Notes under the pieces: model-generated
The model's database searches: none
What the model was told of the DNA's origin: nothing
The model's input: only the letters and a program-made list of their open reading frames with translations
Part shown: positions 1 to 9,001 of the stretch, in pieces
Position numbering within the stretch: the stretch's first letter is position 1
Layout of the letters: every line of letters begins with the position of its first letter
Origin: Methanolobus vulcani
GTDB lineage: Archaea > Halobacteriota > Methanosarcinia > Methanosarcinales > Methanosarcinaceae
Reading direction: 5' to 3'
DNA length: 34,848 bases
Assembly: GCF_900100715.1 (NCBI RefSeq)
Contig: NZ_FNCA01000014.1
Location: forward strand, 1-34,848
Program-made: the position numbers and the translations under genes

Positions 1-1358
<1,358 letters not shown>

Positions 1359-1474
1359 CTAAGCTTTTTTCCAATCAATTCCTAAAATCCCAGATATTCG
1401 AGTATCCAATTGTGGTTTTTGTTGGTGAGATGCATTGATTCACTTCCTTTAGGATCGCGTATTTGCTATTATCA

Positions 1475-1488
1475 ATAATTTAAAAAGG
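1475..1488 (-). promoter_or_regulatory. Possible pylS TATA box
   Basis: The minus strand reads CTTTTTAAATTATT, an A/T-rich TATA-like block about 135 bp before the pylS start. This would give a leader of roughly 110 nt. It is a weak match to the archaeal consensus, with no independent support, and pylS could instead be read from mtbA. Confidence 0.25.
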
Positions 1489-1498
1489 AGTTAGGTTC

Positions 1499-1554
1499 GT
1501 AGAATTTCAAACTCTCTTGCCTAGGGCAAAGGAGTTGTGGAGGTGAAATTCTAC
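1499..1554. other. Long stem-loop in the 400-bp mtbA-pylS gap
   Basis: An 11-bp perfect inverted repeat (1499-1509 with 1544-1554) encloses a 5-bp stem (1510-1514 with 1532-1536) and an inner pairing around TTGCC/GGCAA, so nearly the whole 56 nt folds into one hairpin. It lies after the mtbA stop and before pylS in the direction of transcription, so it may be an mRNA 3'-end or processing structure, or a small RNA. A second, wider inverted repeat (GTTAGGTTCG at 1490-1499 with its complement at 1660-1669) surrounds it. No gene was found in 1341-1741, and no tRNA-Pyl was recognised there. Confidence 0.55.
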
Positions 1555-1741
1555 AGGTGTTGTTTGCTTCATCAAGATGGATGTAGACCCTTTACATCAA
1601 AGGGAGGAAATCTTTTTTGCTGATTTCTGACTTAGCAATATTGAAGGAGGTATACCATTCGAACCTAACATTGTGTAGATATAATTCTCCAGGCAAAAAT
1701 TTCACTACCCATATGAAGGATTCAACCTGGAGGAATTACCA

Positions 1742-2761
1742 TTAATACGTGTGGTTTTTTGCCATCTCTATCATTGCCTGCAAGTTTTCAGTTGGGGTCT
1801 TGCTGACAGTACCACATCCTGGTGCAAGGAGACCTATTCCTGCATCAAGAATCTTCTTTGACTCTTCCTTGATAGCCTCAGGTGTCTTATTCCAAAGCAT
1901 ATTTACAGGATCAAGGTTTCCTACAATGACAGCCTTCTCAACTTTTGAAACTGCAGCAGCAGCATCAACATTTTGGTCAACACTAATAGCATCGACACCA
2001 CATGTTTCCATGAGTGAAAGTCCCTTGGTGGTATCACCGCATACATGCAACACTACTGGAACGTCCATTTCATGCATTGCATCAACAATTCTTCTGTGGA
2101 ATGGGACCACGAACTTCTCGTAAAATTCTGCACCTATCAACTGGTAACTTGCTGTAGGGTCAATGATGACCATTGTGTCAGCACCATTTTCGACCATCTT
2201 CTGTGCATATGCAACATTGAAATCTGTAACAAAGTCCATAAGAGCAAGGCCAAATTTCTCATTTGTCATGATAGCCATGAACCAATCATCACCATTGATA
2301 TGCTGTGCAAGTGAGAATGGACCAATCATACTGCCCATGATAGGTAGATCACTGGCGTATTTATCCGCAAGCAGTTTTATTGCATCACACACTACGTTTA
2401 TTCTGCCTTCGCTCATGTCGTAGTCTTTGAGTTTTTCGATGTCTTCAATGGTTTTTACTACATGTCCAACAACGGATGGCTGCTGTTCTTTTGTACCTTC
2501 TTTTATCTCACAGCCAAAAAACTCAGCTTCGGCAGTGATGTCAAAAGGTACACGTACAGCCTCAAATCCAACTACGGTGTGACCTGCTTCGGCTAGTGCA
2601 GCCATTTTTTCTGCATCACTGTTAGCCTCTGGCCAGAAAGCACCACAAGCTTCCATCTGCTCTACAGTGCCTGTTTGAGTTACACAAATAGCAGGCATCC
2701 GGTCTACAGGTTGACCTGTTAATGCACGAGCCAATCTTTCTTTAGGATTATATTCTGTCAT
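1742..2761 (-). CDS. mtbA: Methylcobalamin:coenzyme M methyltransferase, methylamine-specific (MtbA)
   Basis: Cytoplasmic zinc enzyme that moves the methyl group from methylated corrinoid protein (MtbC, MtmC, MttC) to coenzyme M, forming methyl-CoM, the entry point of methanogenesis from methylamines. The 339-residue length and uroporphyrinogen-decarboxylase-like fold family fit. The zinc ligands of the family are visible as H239-V-C241 in LHVCGDTT and C316 in APGCGT. MtbA rather than the methanol-specific MtaA is inferred from the surrounding mtbBC and pylS genes and overall resemblance. An AAAGGA lies about 10 nt before the ATG. It has its own promoter (block at 2801-2862) and is followed by pylS on the same strand after 400 bp. 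Confidence 0.9.
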   Translation of the reverse strand: MTEYNPKERLARALTGQPVDRMPAICVTQTGTVEQMEACGAFWPEANSDAEKMAALAEAGHTVVGFEAVRVPFDITAEAEFFGCEIKEGTKEQQPSVVGHVVKTIEDIEKLKDYDMSEGRINVVCDAIKLLADKYASDLPIMGSMIGPFSLAQHINGDDWFMAIMTNEKFGLALMDFVTDFNVAYAQKMVENGADTMVIIDPTASYQLIGAEFYEKFVVPFHRRIVDAMHEMDVPVVLHVCGDTTKGLSLMETCGVDAISVDQNVDAAAAVSKVEKAVIVGNLDPVNMLWNKTPEAIKEESKKILDAGIGLLAPGCGTVSKTPTENLQAMIEMAKNHTY

Positions 2762-2800
2762 GTATGATTTTCCTTTATTTTAATCGTAACTATTTTATGC

Positions 2801-2862
2801 AAATCGCAGCCCAGCAAGCTACAATTTATCGAAGTATCTAATAGTATAAAGGAAAAAGGATA
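2801..2862 (-). promoter_or_regulatory. mtbA promoter, copy 1 of shared methylamine promoter block
   Basis: The minus strand carries a BRE-like TTTTTCC followed by TTTATAC (2844-2850) and a conserved downstream stretch with AGCTTGCTGG. The transcription start is expected near 2820, giving a leader of about 60 nt. It aligns with the blocks at 3146-3210, 5289-5352 and 9738-9797. Confidence 0.7.
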
Positions 2863-2952
2863 ATCACAATGAATAGAGAATATGCTTGTTTACATCTTAA
2901 AAGCAGGTACATATTACTTACATGATTATATGTCATCCATACGGTTGCAGAC

Positions 2953-2968
2953 GATTCATCCTTTTACA
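2953..2968 (-). promoter_or_regulatory. Upstream element of the mtbA promoter (copy 1)
   Basis: Minus strand TGTAAAAGGATGAATC, about 110 bp upstream of the mtbA TATA box. The same element occurs at 3301-3316, 5426-5441 and, less exactly, 9873-9889, each a similar distance upstream of a TATA box. It is a candidate activator-binding site; the binding protein is unknown from the sequence. Confidence 0.5.
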
Positions 2969-2991
2969 GTAGGTCAATGCTAACTAAAAAT

Positions 2992-3069
2992 CTAAATTTT
3001 TGTTGTTGTCTGATGAATGGCTTCGATACCTTCGCCATCAAAAAGTTCGAATTTAAATCTATTTGACAT
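2992..3069 (-). pseudogene. N-terminal remnant of an MttB-family (trimethylamine methyltransferase-like) gene
   Basis: An ATG with a strong GGAGG ribosome binding site and a full promoter block upstream opens only 25 codons before TAG, then TAG and TGA soon after. The peptide contains FELFDGEGIEAIHQTTTKI, which resembles the start of MttB-superfamily proteins (pattern L-F-x(3)-E-x-x-A-I-H-x-x-T, the beginning of the TIM-barrel family). Normal proteins of this family are about 480-500 residues, so this looks like the stub left after deletion of the gene body; the upstream element of the mtbA promoter begins 23 bp past the stop. Alternatives are a leader peptide or a real short gene. Even if the first TAG were read as pyrrolysine, the frame would end within about five codons. 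Confidence 0.5.
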
Positions 3070-3106
3070 TTTTTTTACCTCCACAATTACAAAAATACAT
3101 AGTTAA

Positions 3107-3134
3107 CACTATACGGAAAATCAATGGTATAGTG
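3107..3134 (-). promoter_or_regulatory. Leader hairpin before the mttB-like stub
   Basis: CACTATAC (3107-3114) pairs with GTATAGTG (3127-3134), 8 bp with a 12-nt loop, within the 5' leader between the promoter block and the start codon. A degraded version is visible at the equivalent place in the 5240-5280 leader. It may affect mRNA stability or translation. Confidence 0.4.
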
Positions 3135-3145
3135 CCACGTAATTG

Positions 3146-3210
3146 TACGAAACGCATTCTTGTAAGCTACTAATTAAACGAGATACCTAATGGTATATAG
3201 GAAAAAGGAT
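3146..3210 (-). promoter_or_regulatory. Shared methylamine promoter block, copy 2 (mttB-like stub)
   Basis: Minus strand TTTTTCC then TATATACC (about 3192-3199), then AGCTTACAAGAATGCG. It is nearly the same as copy 3 at 5289-5352 across more than 60 bp. The promoter appears intact although the gene behind it is truncated. Confidence 0.7.
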
Positions 3211-3300
3211 TGTTAAAAAAACAGAAGATGACTTTGTTAATGAATATATTCATGATTTAGACTATATACGTAATTTCATGTTGTAACTTCTACTACATCA

Positions 3301-3316
3301 GATTCATGCTTTTACA
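3301..3316 (-). promoter_or_regulatory. Upstream element, copy 2
   Basis: Minus strand TGTAAAAGCATGAATC, about 110 bp upstream of the TATA box of promoter copy 2. It is identical to copy 3 at 5426-5441. The remaining sequence from 3317 to 3574 shows no gene. Confidence 0.5.
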
Positions 3317-3574
3317 TATGGTCTGTGCTGCTTAGAATAAATATAATACAAAAGTTACTGACTTTGTGTTGAAAAATATGCTAAGTTGCTTTGGAATATG
3401 AATCAGAAATCTAGTTATAGTAAAATGAAAGGAAGTTAATAATGTAAAGACATGATTTAAGATTTAATAAAAGTAGCGAATATGAAAATTTGATTAAAAC
3501 ATCAAACCAAAATTGACAAGTTATGTATCTTTCCTGATAACCATCTTTCCAGTTTTAGATACTTATATCAAATA

Positions 3575-3594
3575 TGGGGTGTTTTTACACCCCA
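3575..3594 (-). terminator. Stem-loop terminator after the second permease
   Basis: TGGGGTGT (3575-3582) pairs with ACACCCCA (3587-3594) around a 4-nt loop, 45 nt past the stop of the permease gene at 3639. It is a compact, stable hairpin in an A/T-rich region, consistent with transcription termination or 3'-end formation. Confidence 0.5.
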
Positions 3595-3638
3595 CAAAAA
3601 ATCTAGTACTTTTGCTTTTAATTATTGTCTCTATATTT

Positions 3639-4742
3639 TTAATCGTGCTTCAGTTCATTGAGAGCAGGTTTGCAGTCACGAGTACACTCTAAAAGAGAAT
3701 CTCCACTTTCCCAATACATTACAAAGGTACCAAGAACTGCAATCATCGCACCAAGAACAAGCCACCATGCAATTGGCGCTCCCATAAAGACATAAAGGCT
3801 CACCATGGCAAATGGAACATAGAGAGTTGAGACACTCAATCCACGACCTACTCCTATCAGAGGAAAGGACTTGTACAGTGCAATATAGCATAGTCCCAGT
3901 GACAAACCGGTAATTACAATCCAAATAAGGAAAGATGGACTGGATAATGTTGCTACTATGACCGTGGCCATTGTATCTATTCCAAAGACAAGCATTGAGA
4001 TCGGCCAGAGTACAAAGATCCATAGGAGTGCTTCGGAGATAAAACGAACAACTAAACCGGTATCTGCATCTGTAATATCAAGTGCACGAGCTGCAACAGC
4101 TCCTTCCATACCCCATCCAATAGCTGACATTACTCCACCTACATAACCTATCCAAATGCCATCAGGAGCTGCTGGATTCATTATTTCAGCTAGCATCTGG
4201 GATGGGTTCCATATGAATATACCTCCAATAATAATCATACAGATTCCAGCCCATGCTCTTCTGGTAATATTTTCACCATACCACAATTTAGCTACTATTG
4301 CGCCTACCACACTGCAAAGAAGAGCAGCCGATGCAGCGAATGCAGCACCGATATATCCTACTGCTATAGTTGAACCAAATATTGCGATAGGTCCACCAAA
4401 AGCAGCAGCAAGCGCATACCATTTTGACACCTTAAAGAATAAAATAGTTCTTGGGAGGTCCGCAAGTTTACTTTGTCCACCTACCCATACAAATGTTAAT
4501 ACTACTGAGAATGTTATGGCCGTACAAGCCGTCATTATGATAGTTGCTACAAGATAACCTGAAGCTCCTTCTGGAAATATCATCCAGTCTCCAAATGGTG
4601 GAACTATCCATAACATTGAGAGAGACACATATCCAAGACCCCAGAGAACGGCACAGGTAAATGCCCATATAAAGCCCCATCTTACACGGCTTTTATTCTC
4701 ATTTCTCATAACTTTTTCTAAGTCATCAACCATACCAACCAT
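3639..4742 (-). CDS. DMT-superfamily permease, MttP/MtbP-like (copy A)
   Basis: Integral membrane protein of 367 residues with about ten hydrophobic segments and two similar halves, as in drug/metabolite (EamA-type) transporters. The family includes the methylamine permease candidates encoded in Methanosarcina methylamine operons (MttP); substrate uptake of a methylamine is inferred from context, not shown. Signature stretches shared with copy B at 6373-7437 include VGYIGAAFAASAALL, WYGENIT, NPAAPDG and PLIGVGRG; the two proteins are clearly diverged, by eye roughly 55-65% alike. The ATG at 4742 has GAAGGAGAT before it. It is the last gene of a unit starting from the promoter at 5289-5352, after the frameshifted winged-helix gene and the 39-aa peptide. 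Confidence 0.75.
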   Translation of the reverse strand: MVGMVDDLEKVMRNENKSRVRWGFIWAFTCAVLWGLGYVSLSMLWIVPPFGDWMIFPEGASGYLVATIIMTACTAITFSVVLTFVWVGGQSKLADLPRTILFFKVSKWYALAAAFGGPIAIFGSTIAVGYIGAAFAASAALLCSVVGAIVAKLWYGENITRRAWAGICMIIIGGIFIWNPSQMLAEIMNPAAPDGIWIGYVGGVMSAIGWGMEGAVAARALDITDADTGLVVRFISEALLWIFVLWPISMLVFGIDTMATVIVATLSSPSFLIWIVITGLSLGLCYIALYKSFPLIGVGRGLSVSTLYVPFAMVSLYVFMGAPIAWWLVLGAMIAVLGTFVMYWESGDSLLECTRDCKPALNELKHD

Positions 4743-4797
4743 AATTTCTATCTCCTTCGATTAATAACGGATGACTAATTTAATCATCCAGATTTAC

Positions 4798-4917
4798 TCA
4801 TATTTTTCTGGTAAAAGTCCGTCCTATGTAGAGTGCCAGCAGATCAAGTAACAAGACCAAAGCAAGATACACATAGTCTGCACCTGCAAATGCCCATACA
4901 CCATCTATATGAAACAT
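4798..4917 (-). CDS. 39-aa single-TM peptide (copy A)
   Basis: A short gene encoding 39 residues, starting MFHIDGVWAFAGAD and ending GRTFTRKI, with one hydrophobic segment (YLALVLLLDLLALYI). Its ATG lies one nucleotide after the stop position of the upstream winged-helix frame (TAATATG), indicating translational coupling. The protein is identical to copy B at 5938-6057, and the only DNA difference within the gene is synonymous (GTG versus GTA for valine), which argues that it is a real gene. Function is unknown; a small subunit or partner of the adjacent permease is a reasonable inference. Confidence 0.65.
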   Translation of the reverse strand: MFHIDGVWAFAGADYVYLALVLLLDLLALYIGRTFTRKI

Positions 4918-4918
4918 A

Positions 4919-5214
4919 TTAGGCCCCCAGAAGTTCATTGACACGTGCCTGTCCAAAATCAGTCAGACTGTACCTGTACAAAACTTTTCCTTTTCCGGTG
5001 TGTCAAAACGTTTCCCATCATCAGCAGCAACATCCACAATACTGAATATGCCACCACATGAGAGCTCTGCCATCCAGAAACGAGCCATCCATTTCCAGTA
5101 ATCGCCGGATTTCCCATATTCTGCAAGAAGCTTTGTGATTAGTTCATAATCCCAGGCTTCCTTTTGTTCTGAAAGAATCTGAACAAGTCTTGATTTCATA
5201 GGTAATTTTGCCAT
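4919..5214 (-). pseudogene. Small winged-helix-like protein, frameshifted (copy A)
   Basis: Near-identical duplicate of the 95-residue protein at 6059-6346. The start ATG at 5214 has a GGAGG before it, and the first ~70 residues match. Near 4990-5000 the copies differ by an 8-nt length difference; here the frame continues RFDTPEKEKFCTGTV and stops at 4963. Adding one base in the GGAAAAGGAAAAG run would restore a frame running through the conserved YRYSLTDFGQARVNELLGA to the TAA at 4919-4921. The intact 3' half implies a recent single-base loss or a sequencing error. It is the first gene of the second permease unit. The truncated 83-residue product may still fold. Confidence 0.7.
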
Positions 5215-5288
5215 GCTCTGCCTCCATGCCTACAAAAACAAATTATTAACACTACACGGAAATTGAGGGTATAATGCTACTTTATTCT

Positions 5289-5352
5289 ACAAATCGCATT
5301 CTTGTAAGCTACTAATTTAACGAGATACCTAATAGTATATAGGAAAAAGGAT
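5289..5352 (-). promoter_or_regulatory. Shared methylamine promoter block, copy 3
   Basis: Minus strand TTTTTCC then TATATACT (about 5333-5340), followed by AGCTTACAAGAATGCG, nearly identical to copy 2. It drives the winged-helix/39-aa peptide/permease A unit with a leader of about 100 nt. Confidence 0.7.
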
Positions 5353-5425
5353 TGCTAAAAATGATTTTGTTAATGCATATGGTAGACCATGTCTGTACTT
5401 GCAGTTTATTCCTTCAAATACAATT

Positions 5426-5441
5426 GATTCATGCTTTTACA
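5426..5441 (-). promoter_or_regulatory. Upstream element, copy 3
   Basis: Minus strand TGTAAAAGCATGAATC, identical to copy 2 and about 95 bp upstream of the TATA box. The rest of the gap from 5442 to 5800 is A/T-rich and shows no gene. Confidence 0.5.
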
Positions 5442-5801
5442 AGTAATATCTGCTGTCAAAAAATAAATATGAATAACAAAAAGCTGTTTTTATTATGAAA
5501 ATTGGTTAAAACATTTATAGCAGGTTTTCTTGAAGCTTTAATAATATTTAAGCAATGCTGTGATGCTATGAAATTAAAGGAATATTTTCAAAATTATGAT
5601 TTCAAAAATCAGAGTAAATATTTCAAAAAATAAGGAATTTCAACTTGAAAAGTAAAATTTCTGCTGTTTTTCAGTATATGTACACTTTACCATTCACATC
5701 TCTGTATAAAGTTCCTTAGTTTGGATCTTGATTACAATTTAACTTCCAAATATAAGCAGCTCTGCCCAGTATCAGGAATATTATAATCTTATTTGTTAAA
5801 A

Positions 5802-5827
5802 GTGGAGTGTGTTTTGTCAGACTCCAC
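5802..5827 (-). terminator. Terminator of the mtbC operon
   Basis: On the minus strand GTGGAGT pairs with ACTCCAC across a 12-nt loop and is followed by TTTTAAC. It lies about 110 nt past the stop of the last operon gene (39-aa peptide copy B) and before the next promoter's upstream region. Confidence 0.5.
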
Positions 5828-5937
5828 GATAACTCTCGTCCTTAATCGCAAATCAAGTATATTTCCTGCGAATCTATTTTTGCATTTGAATTATCATAAA
5901 TAATAGAGGATGAGCCAACTTCATCCTCCAACTCCAT

Positions 5938-6057
5938 TCATATTTTTCTGGTAAAAGTCCGTCCTATGTAGAGTGCCAGCAGATCAAGTAACAAGACCAA
6001 AGCAAGATATACATAGTCTGCACCTGCAAATGCCCATACACCATCTATATGAAACAT
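5938..6057 (-). CDS. 39-aa single-TM peptide (copy B)
   Basis: Same 39-residue protein as at 4798-4917: a short polar N-terminus, one membrane span (YLALVLLLDLLALYI) and a basic tail (GRTFTRKI). The ATG follows the winged-helix stop in the arrangement TAATATG, so it is probably translated by coupling. It is the last gene of the mtbC-mtbB-permease operon, ahead of the terminator at 5802-5827. The peptide has no cysteine or catalytic motif. Its role is unknown, but preservation next to both permease genes suggests a transport or membrane-associated function. Confidence 0.65.
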   Translation of the reverse strand: MFHIDGVWAFAGADYVYLALVLLLDLLALYIGRTFTRKI

Positions 6058-6058
6058 A

Positions 6059-6346
6059 TTAAGCCCCCAGAAGTTCATTGACACGTGCCTGTCCAAAATC
6101 AGTCAGACTGTACCTGTACAAAACTTTTCCTTTTGCAAAACGTTTCCCATCATCAGCAGCAACATCTACAATACTGAATATGCCACCACATGAGAGCTCT
6201 GCCATCCAGAAACGAGCCATCCATTTCCAGTAATCACCGGATTTACCATATTCTGCAAGAAGCTTTGTGATTAGTTCATAATCCCATGCTTCCTTTTGTT
6301 CGGATAGAATCTGTACAAGTCTTGATTTCATAGGTAATTTTGTCAT
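6059..6346 (-). CDS. Small winged-helix-like protein of the dimethylamine operon (copy B)
   Basis: Intact 95-residue protein. The residue pattern (SRLVQILSEQKEAWDYELIT, then a hydrophobic helix, then a beta-hairpin ending VLYRYSLTDFGQARVNEL) looks like an archaeal winged helix, where a final YSLTDxG stretch is common; no named family is assigned. The start is the ATG at 6346, with AGAGGTGA 7 nt before it; an upstream in-frame TTG overlapping the permease stop would add 10 residues but lacks support. It lies 26 nt after the permease and 1 nt before the 39-aa peptide. A regulatory or permease-accessory role is inference. Confidence 0.65.
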   Translation of the reverse strand: MTKLPMKSRLVQILSEQKEAWDYELITKLLAEYGKSGDYWKWMARFWMAELSCGGIFSIVDVAADDGKRFAKGKVLYRYSLTDFGQARVNELLGA

Positions 6347-6372
6347 TTTGTTGTCACCTCTTAGAGTACATT

Positions 6373-7437
6373 TCAATCTGAACGGGTAGATTCCAGTAGT
6401 GAATCACCGCTGTCCCAATACATGACAAAAATCCCTGCAACTGCAATAACAGCACCAAGAATAACCCACCATGCAGTTGGAATTCCCATAAACACATACA
6501 GAGCAATTATTGCAAAGAGTACATAAAGTGTAGAAACACTCATTCCACGACCGACACCTATCAGTGGATAACTCTTCCACATGAATACATATGAGAAATT
6601 ACCTGAAAGAACTGCAAGTGACGTCCATATAAGGAACGAAGGGCTCGCAAGAGCAGCACTCAGAGCTGTATATACAGCACCAGGTCCTATAAGAAGAATA
6701 TAAACAGGCCAGATAATTACCAACCAGATTCCAAGTTCTGCTAAGAAACGTGTCTGTAGACCTGTGTCTGAGTCAGTCAGATCGATAACACGTCCTGCTA
6801 TAGCACCTTCAATCCCCCATCCTATAAATGATGCAATTGCGCCGAGATATCCCAGCCAAAGACCATCGGGAGCAGCAGGGTTTGTTATTTCTGCAATCGT
6901 TTGTGGTGGGTTTAATATAAAGACACCACCGACAACCATGATAGCAATGCCTGTCCATGCTCTTTTAGTAATATTCTCGCCATACCAGAACTTAGCTGCA
7001 AAAGCACCTATTACTGAACTGAGAAGTGCAGCTGATGCTGCAAATGCTGCTCCAATATATCCAATTGCCAGAGTTGTACCATAGATTGCAATCGGGCCAC
7101 CAAGGACTGCTGCAAAAGCATACCATTTAGATATCTTAAATGCAGAAGCTGTTCTTGGGAAATCTGCAAATTTTCCCGTTCCACCCAGATAAAAGATACT
7201 CAAAATAATAACTGTAAGGGCTATTTGGAATGTCAGAATTGTAGCCGTTGCCACCAGCATACCCATTGCACCTTCAGGGAAGGCAGACATGTCACCGAAA
7301 GGAGGAACAATCCACTGCATTGTGAATGCTACATATGCAATTCCCCATAATACTGAACAGAGGAATGCAATGATGAAACCCCATGTGATTCTATTTTTAT
7401 TTTCTTTTTTGATGATTGCTTCCAAATTTGAATCCAT
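6373..7437 (-). CDS. DMT-superfamily permease in the mtb operon (copy B, MtbP/MttP-like)
   Basis: A 354-residue integral membrane protein with about ten membrane spans arranged in two related halves (EamA/DMT type). It lies directly downstream of mtbCB on the same strand, so dimethylamine or another methylamine is the likely substrate; this is inference from operon position and from the similar MttP position in Methanosarcina. Conserved features shared with copy A are WIVPPFGD, IGYIGAAFAASAALL, WYGENIT, NPAAPDG, YPLIGVGRGMSVSTLY and the C-terminal MYWDSGDSLLES. The start has AGGTAGGTGA upstream. A large hairpin separates it from mtbB, suggesting differential expression. Confidence 0.8.
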   Translation of the reverse strand: MDSNLEAIIKKENKNRITWGFIIAFLCSVLWGIAYVAFTMQWIVPPFGDMSAFPEGAMGMLVATATILTFQIALTVIILSIFYLGGTGKFADFPRTASAFKISKWYAFAAVLGGPIAIYGTTLAIGYIGAAFAASAALLSSVIGAFAAKFWYGENITKRAWTGIAIMVVGGVFILNPPQTIAEITNPAAPDGLWLGYLGAIASFIGWGIEGAIAGRVIDLTDSDTGLQTRFLAELGIWLVIIWPVYILLIGPGAVYTALSAALASPSFLIWTSLAVLSGNFSYVFMWKSYPLIGVGRGMSVSTLYVLFAIIALYVFMGIPTAWWVILGAVIAVAGIFVMYWDSGDSLLESTRSD

Positions 7438-7466
7438 TCTTTCACCTACCTTAAATATTATTCAAA

Positions 7467-7558
7467 TGTGATCTTCAGGAAGTGTATGCATTCAGACCTA
7501 AGGAGGTAGGTGTGTTAGGGAAGTGTGGTAAAGAAGTAACACACCTCCTTAGATCACA
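7467..7558 (-). promoter_or_regulatory. Nested intercistronic stem-loop between mtbB and the permease
   Basis: TGTGATCT (7467-7474) pairs with AGATCACA (7551-7558), and the arm at 7498-7517 pairs with 7537-7552 over 16 bp with a 4-nt bulge. It begins some 35 nt after the mtbB stop. Such structures between cistrons commonly act as partial terminators or as RNA-processing and stability elements, so that mtbCB can be made in larger amounts than the permease. Confidence 0.6.
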
Positions 7559-7593
7559 TCATTAATTTTCTACTCAAAAGATACTGCCTATGC

Positions 7594-8982
7594 TTACCTC
7601 ATCAAGTCTACACAAGGAATCTTGATGTCAAGCAGCTCAGCGATCTTTGCCTTTGCCTTCAGACCTTTGGGTTGACCAGGAACAGCATTGATAGTTCCAA
7701 TACCCAATTCTTCCCTGATCTCTTTCATTGCATATTCATCAGAGAGCGTGTATACGTCAGTTCCCAGCTTCTTGGCAACATATTCCTTTGCTTCGTTCAG
7801 TCTCATCTTCTTGGAGATCTGCATTCTCAATACAAGATCACCAGCAGTTCTTATTCCGTGCATGCCAACAGACATTTCATTGCTTATGAGGAACCCAACG
7901 GGATCCCCAAGTCCGCACTAAAAACCATCGACACGGCCAACTTCTACTAGAGCCTTTGCTGCTCTTGAAACCGCGTCGATAGGAGGAATCTCCGCCATAG
8001 GTGCTCCACATACACCCATACCAAGGTTGGGATGTATAGGAAGATTTGACTGTTTACCACATTCTTTCATAACTGCTGCCGCTTTTGCAACGTTCCATGC
8101 TACAGATTTCTTGGTGTTGGTGTTGACTACAGGACCGTAGACGGATGCCCCGGATTCTTCGACAACCTTTGCCTGATCATGTGGCATCATTCCGGCAAGT
8201 CTCTTACCATTATATTCTACCTCTCCATGCATACCCATGACGAAATGGTTTGACATGTTGATCAGGACAGGAAGACCAAGTTCTTTTGTAATCTTTTCAG
8301 TAGCTTCAAGTACAGCCTGGAATTCTGCATCTCCAGCGGCGGCGGCAGTATCAAGGTTTATACAGTCTGCACCGATACTGGTTACCATCTCAGAGATGTA
8401 CATTGCATCCTTTACGATAGATGGAACAATAGCTTCGTAGGTCTCTTGGCCTTCCTTGATCTTACCGGCAGCCATGAGATCTCCACAGTTATCGAAAGGA
8501 CCATCAGGTTTGAAGTAAGCTCCCATGTTTGGCATGGTGGTGTATATTATAGGAGCAATTGTGTTCATAGCAAGAGCTTCAATATCCTGCCTTACCTGCA
8601 TAATAGAAACACTTGTGCCTTTGAGGTTTCCGCCTCTGAAAGCATTCTGAACACAGTCTGAACCACATACTCTCTCAGCGATCATTTGTGCAGTGACAGT
8701 ATCAGTAGGAACTCCCACACCACCATATTCACTGTAGTTCATGAAGATAGTATCAGGTGCTACATCTGTACTCATGACGACAAGATCTTCCGGATTTACG
8801 CTGACAAACCTTTCAGGTGTGGTAAAAATATCCACAAGATGATCAAGTTCATCATCCGTAAGACTTGGGACTTTACCTTTAGTTGCAGCGTTGTTGTTAC
8901 CGTCTTCAATCTCAGCTTTTATTTCTTCACGTGTCATTTCAACACGTCTTCCATCACCCATACGGGTGTGAATCTTTGACAT
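7594..8982 (-). CDS. mtbB: Dimethylamine:corrinoid methyltransferase MtbB, with in-frame amber (pyrrolysine) codon
   Basis: Transfers a methyl group from dimethylamine to the Co(I) corrinoid of MtbC. The gene reads 354 codons, then TAG at 7918-7920, then continues in the same frame for 107 codons to TAA at 7594-7596, a 462-residue protein with pyrrolysine at position 355. The context GRVDG-(Pyl)-CGLGDPVGF and the following EMSVGMHGIRTAGDLVLRMQ are characteristic of MtbB around its active-site pyrrolysine (position 356 in Methanosarcina). The protein has no frame disruption on either side. AAGGAGG precedes the start, 19 nt after mtbC. The nearby pylS supports amber decoding. A conventional annotation would split it into two ORFs. 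Confidence 0.97.
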
Positions 8983-9001
8983 TAAAATCCTCCTTCTGAC
9001 T

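Noticed and set aside
1587-1604. CCCTT/AAGGG stem with 7-nt loop resembling an anticodon arm
   Set aside because: Position 33 is not U and the implied anticodons do not match a known archaeal tRNA; no other arms are present.
1655-1672. tRNA T-loop-like GGTTCGAAT on the minus strand
   Set aside because: The flanks do not pair as a T stem and no acceptor, D or anticodon arm can be drawn around it.
2992-3069. TAG in the mttB stub read as pyrrolysine
   Set aside because: The frame hits TAG again and TGA within five codons, so readthrough would not make a methyltransferase.
3639-7437. Composite transposon as cause of the duplicated module
   Set aside because: No transposase or terminal repeats seen; the homologous leaders and small genes suffice to explain recombination.
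7594-7875. A separate 93-residue gene downstream of the mtbB amber codon
   Set aside because: It is the in-frame C-terminal part of MtbB beyond the pyrrolysine codon, and the sequence between the amber codon and its ATG is also conserved MtbB.
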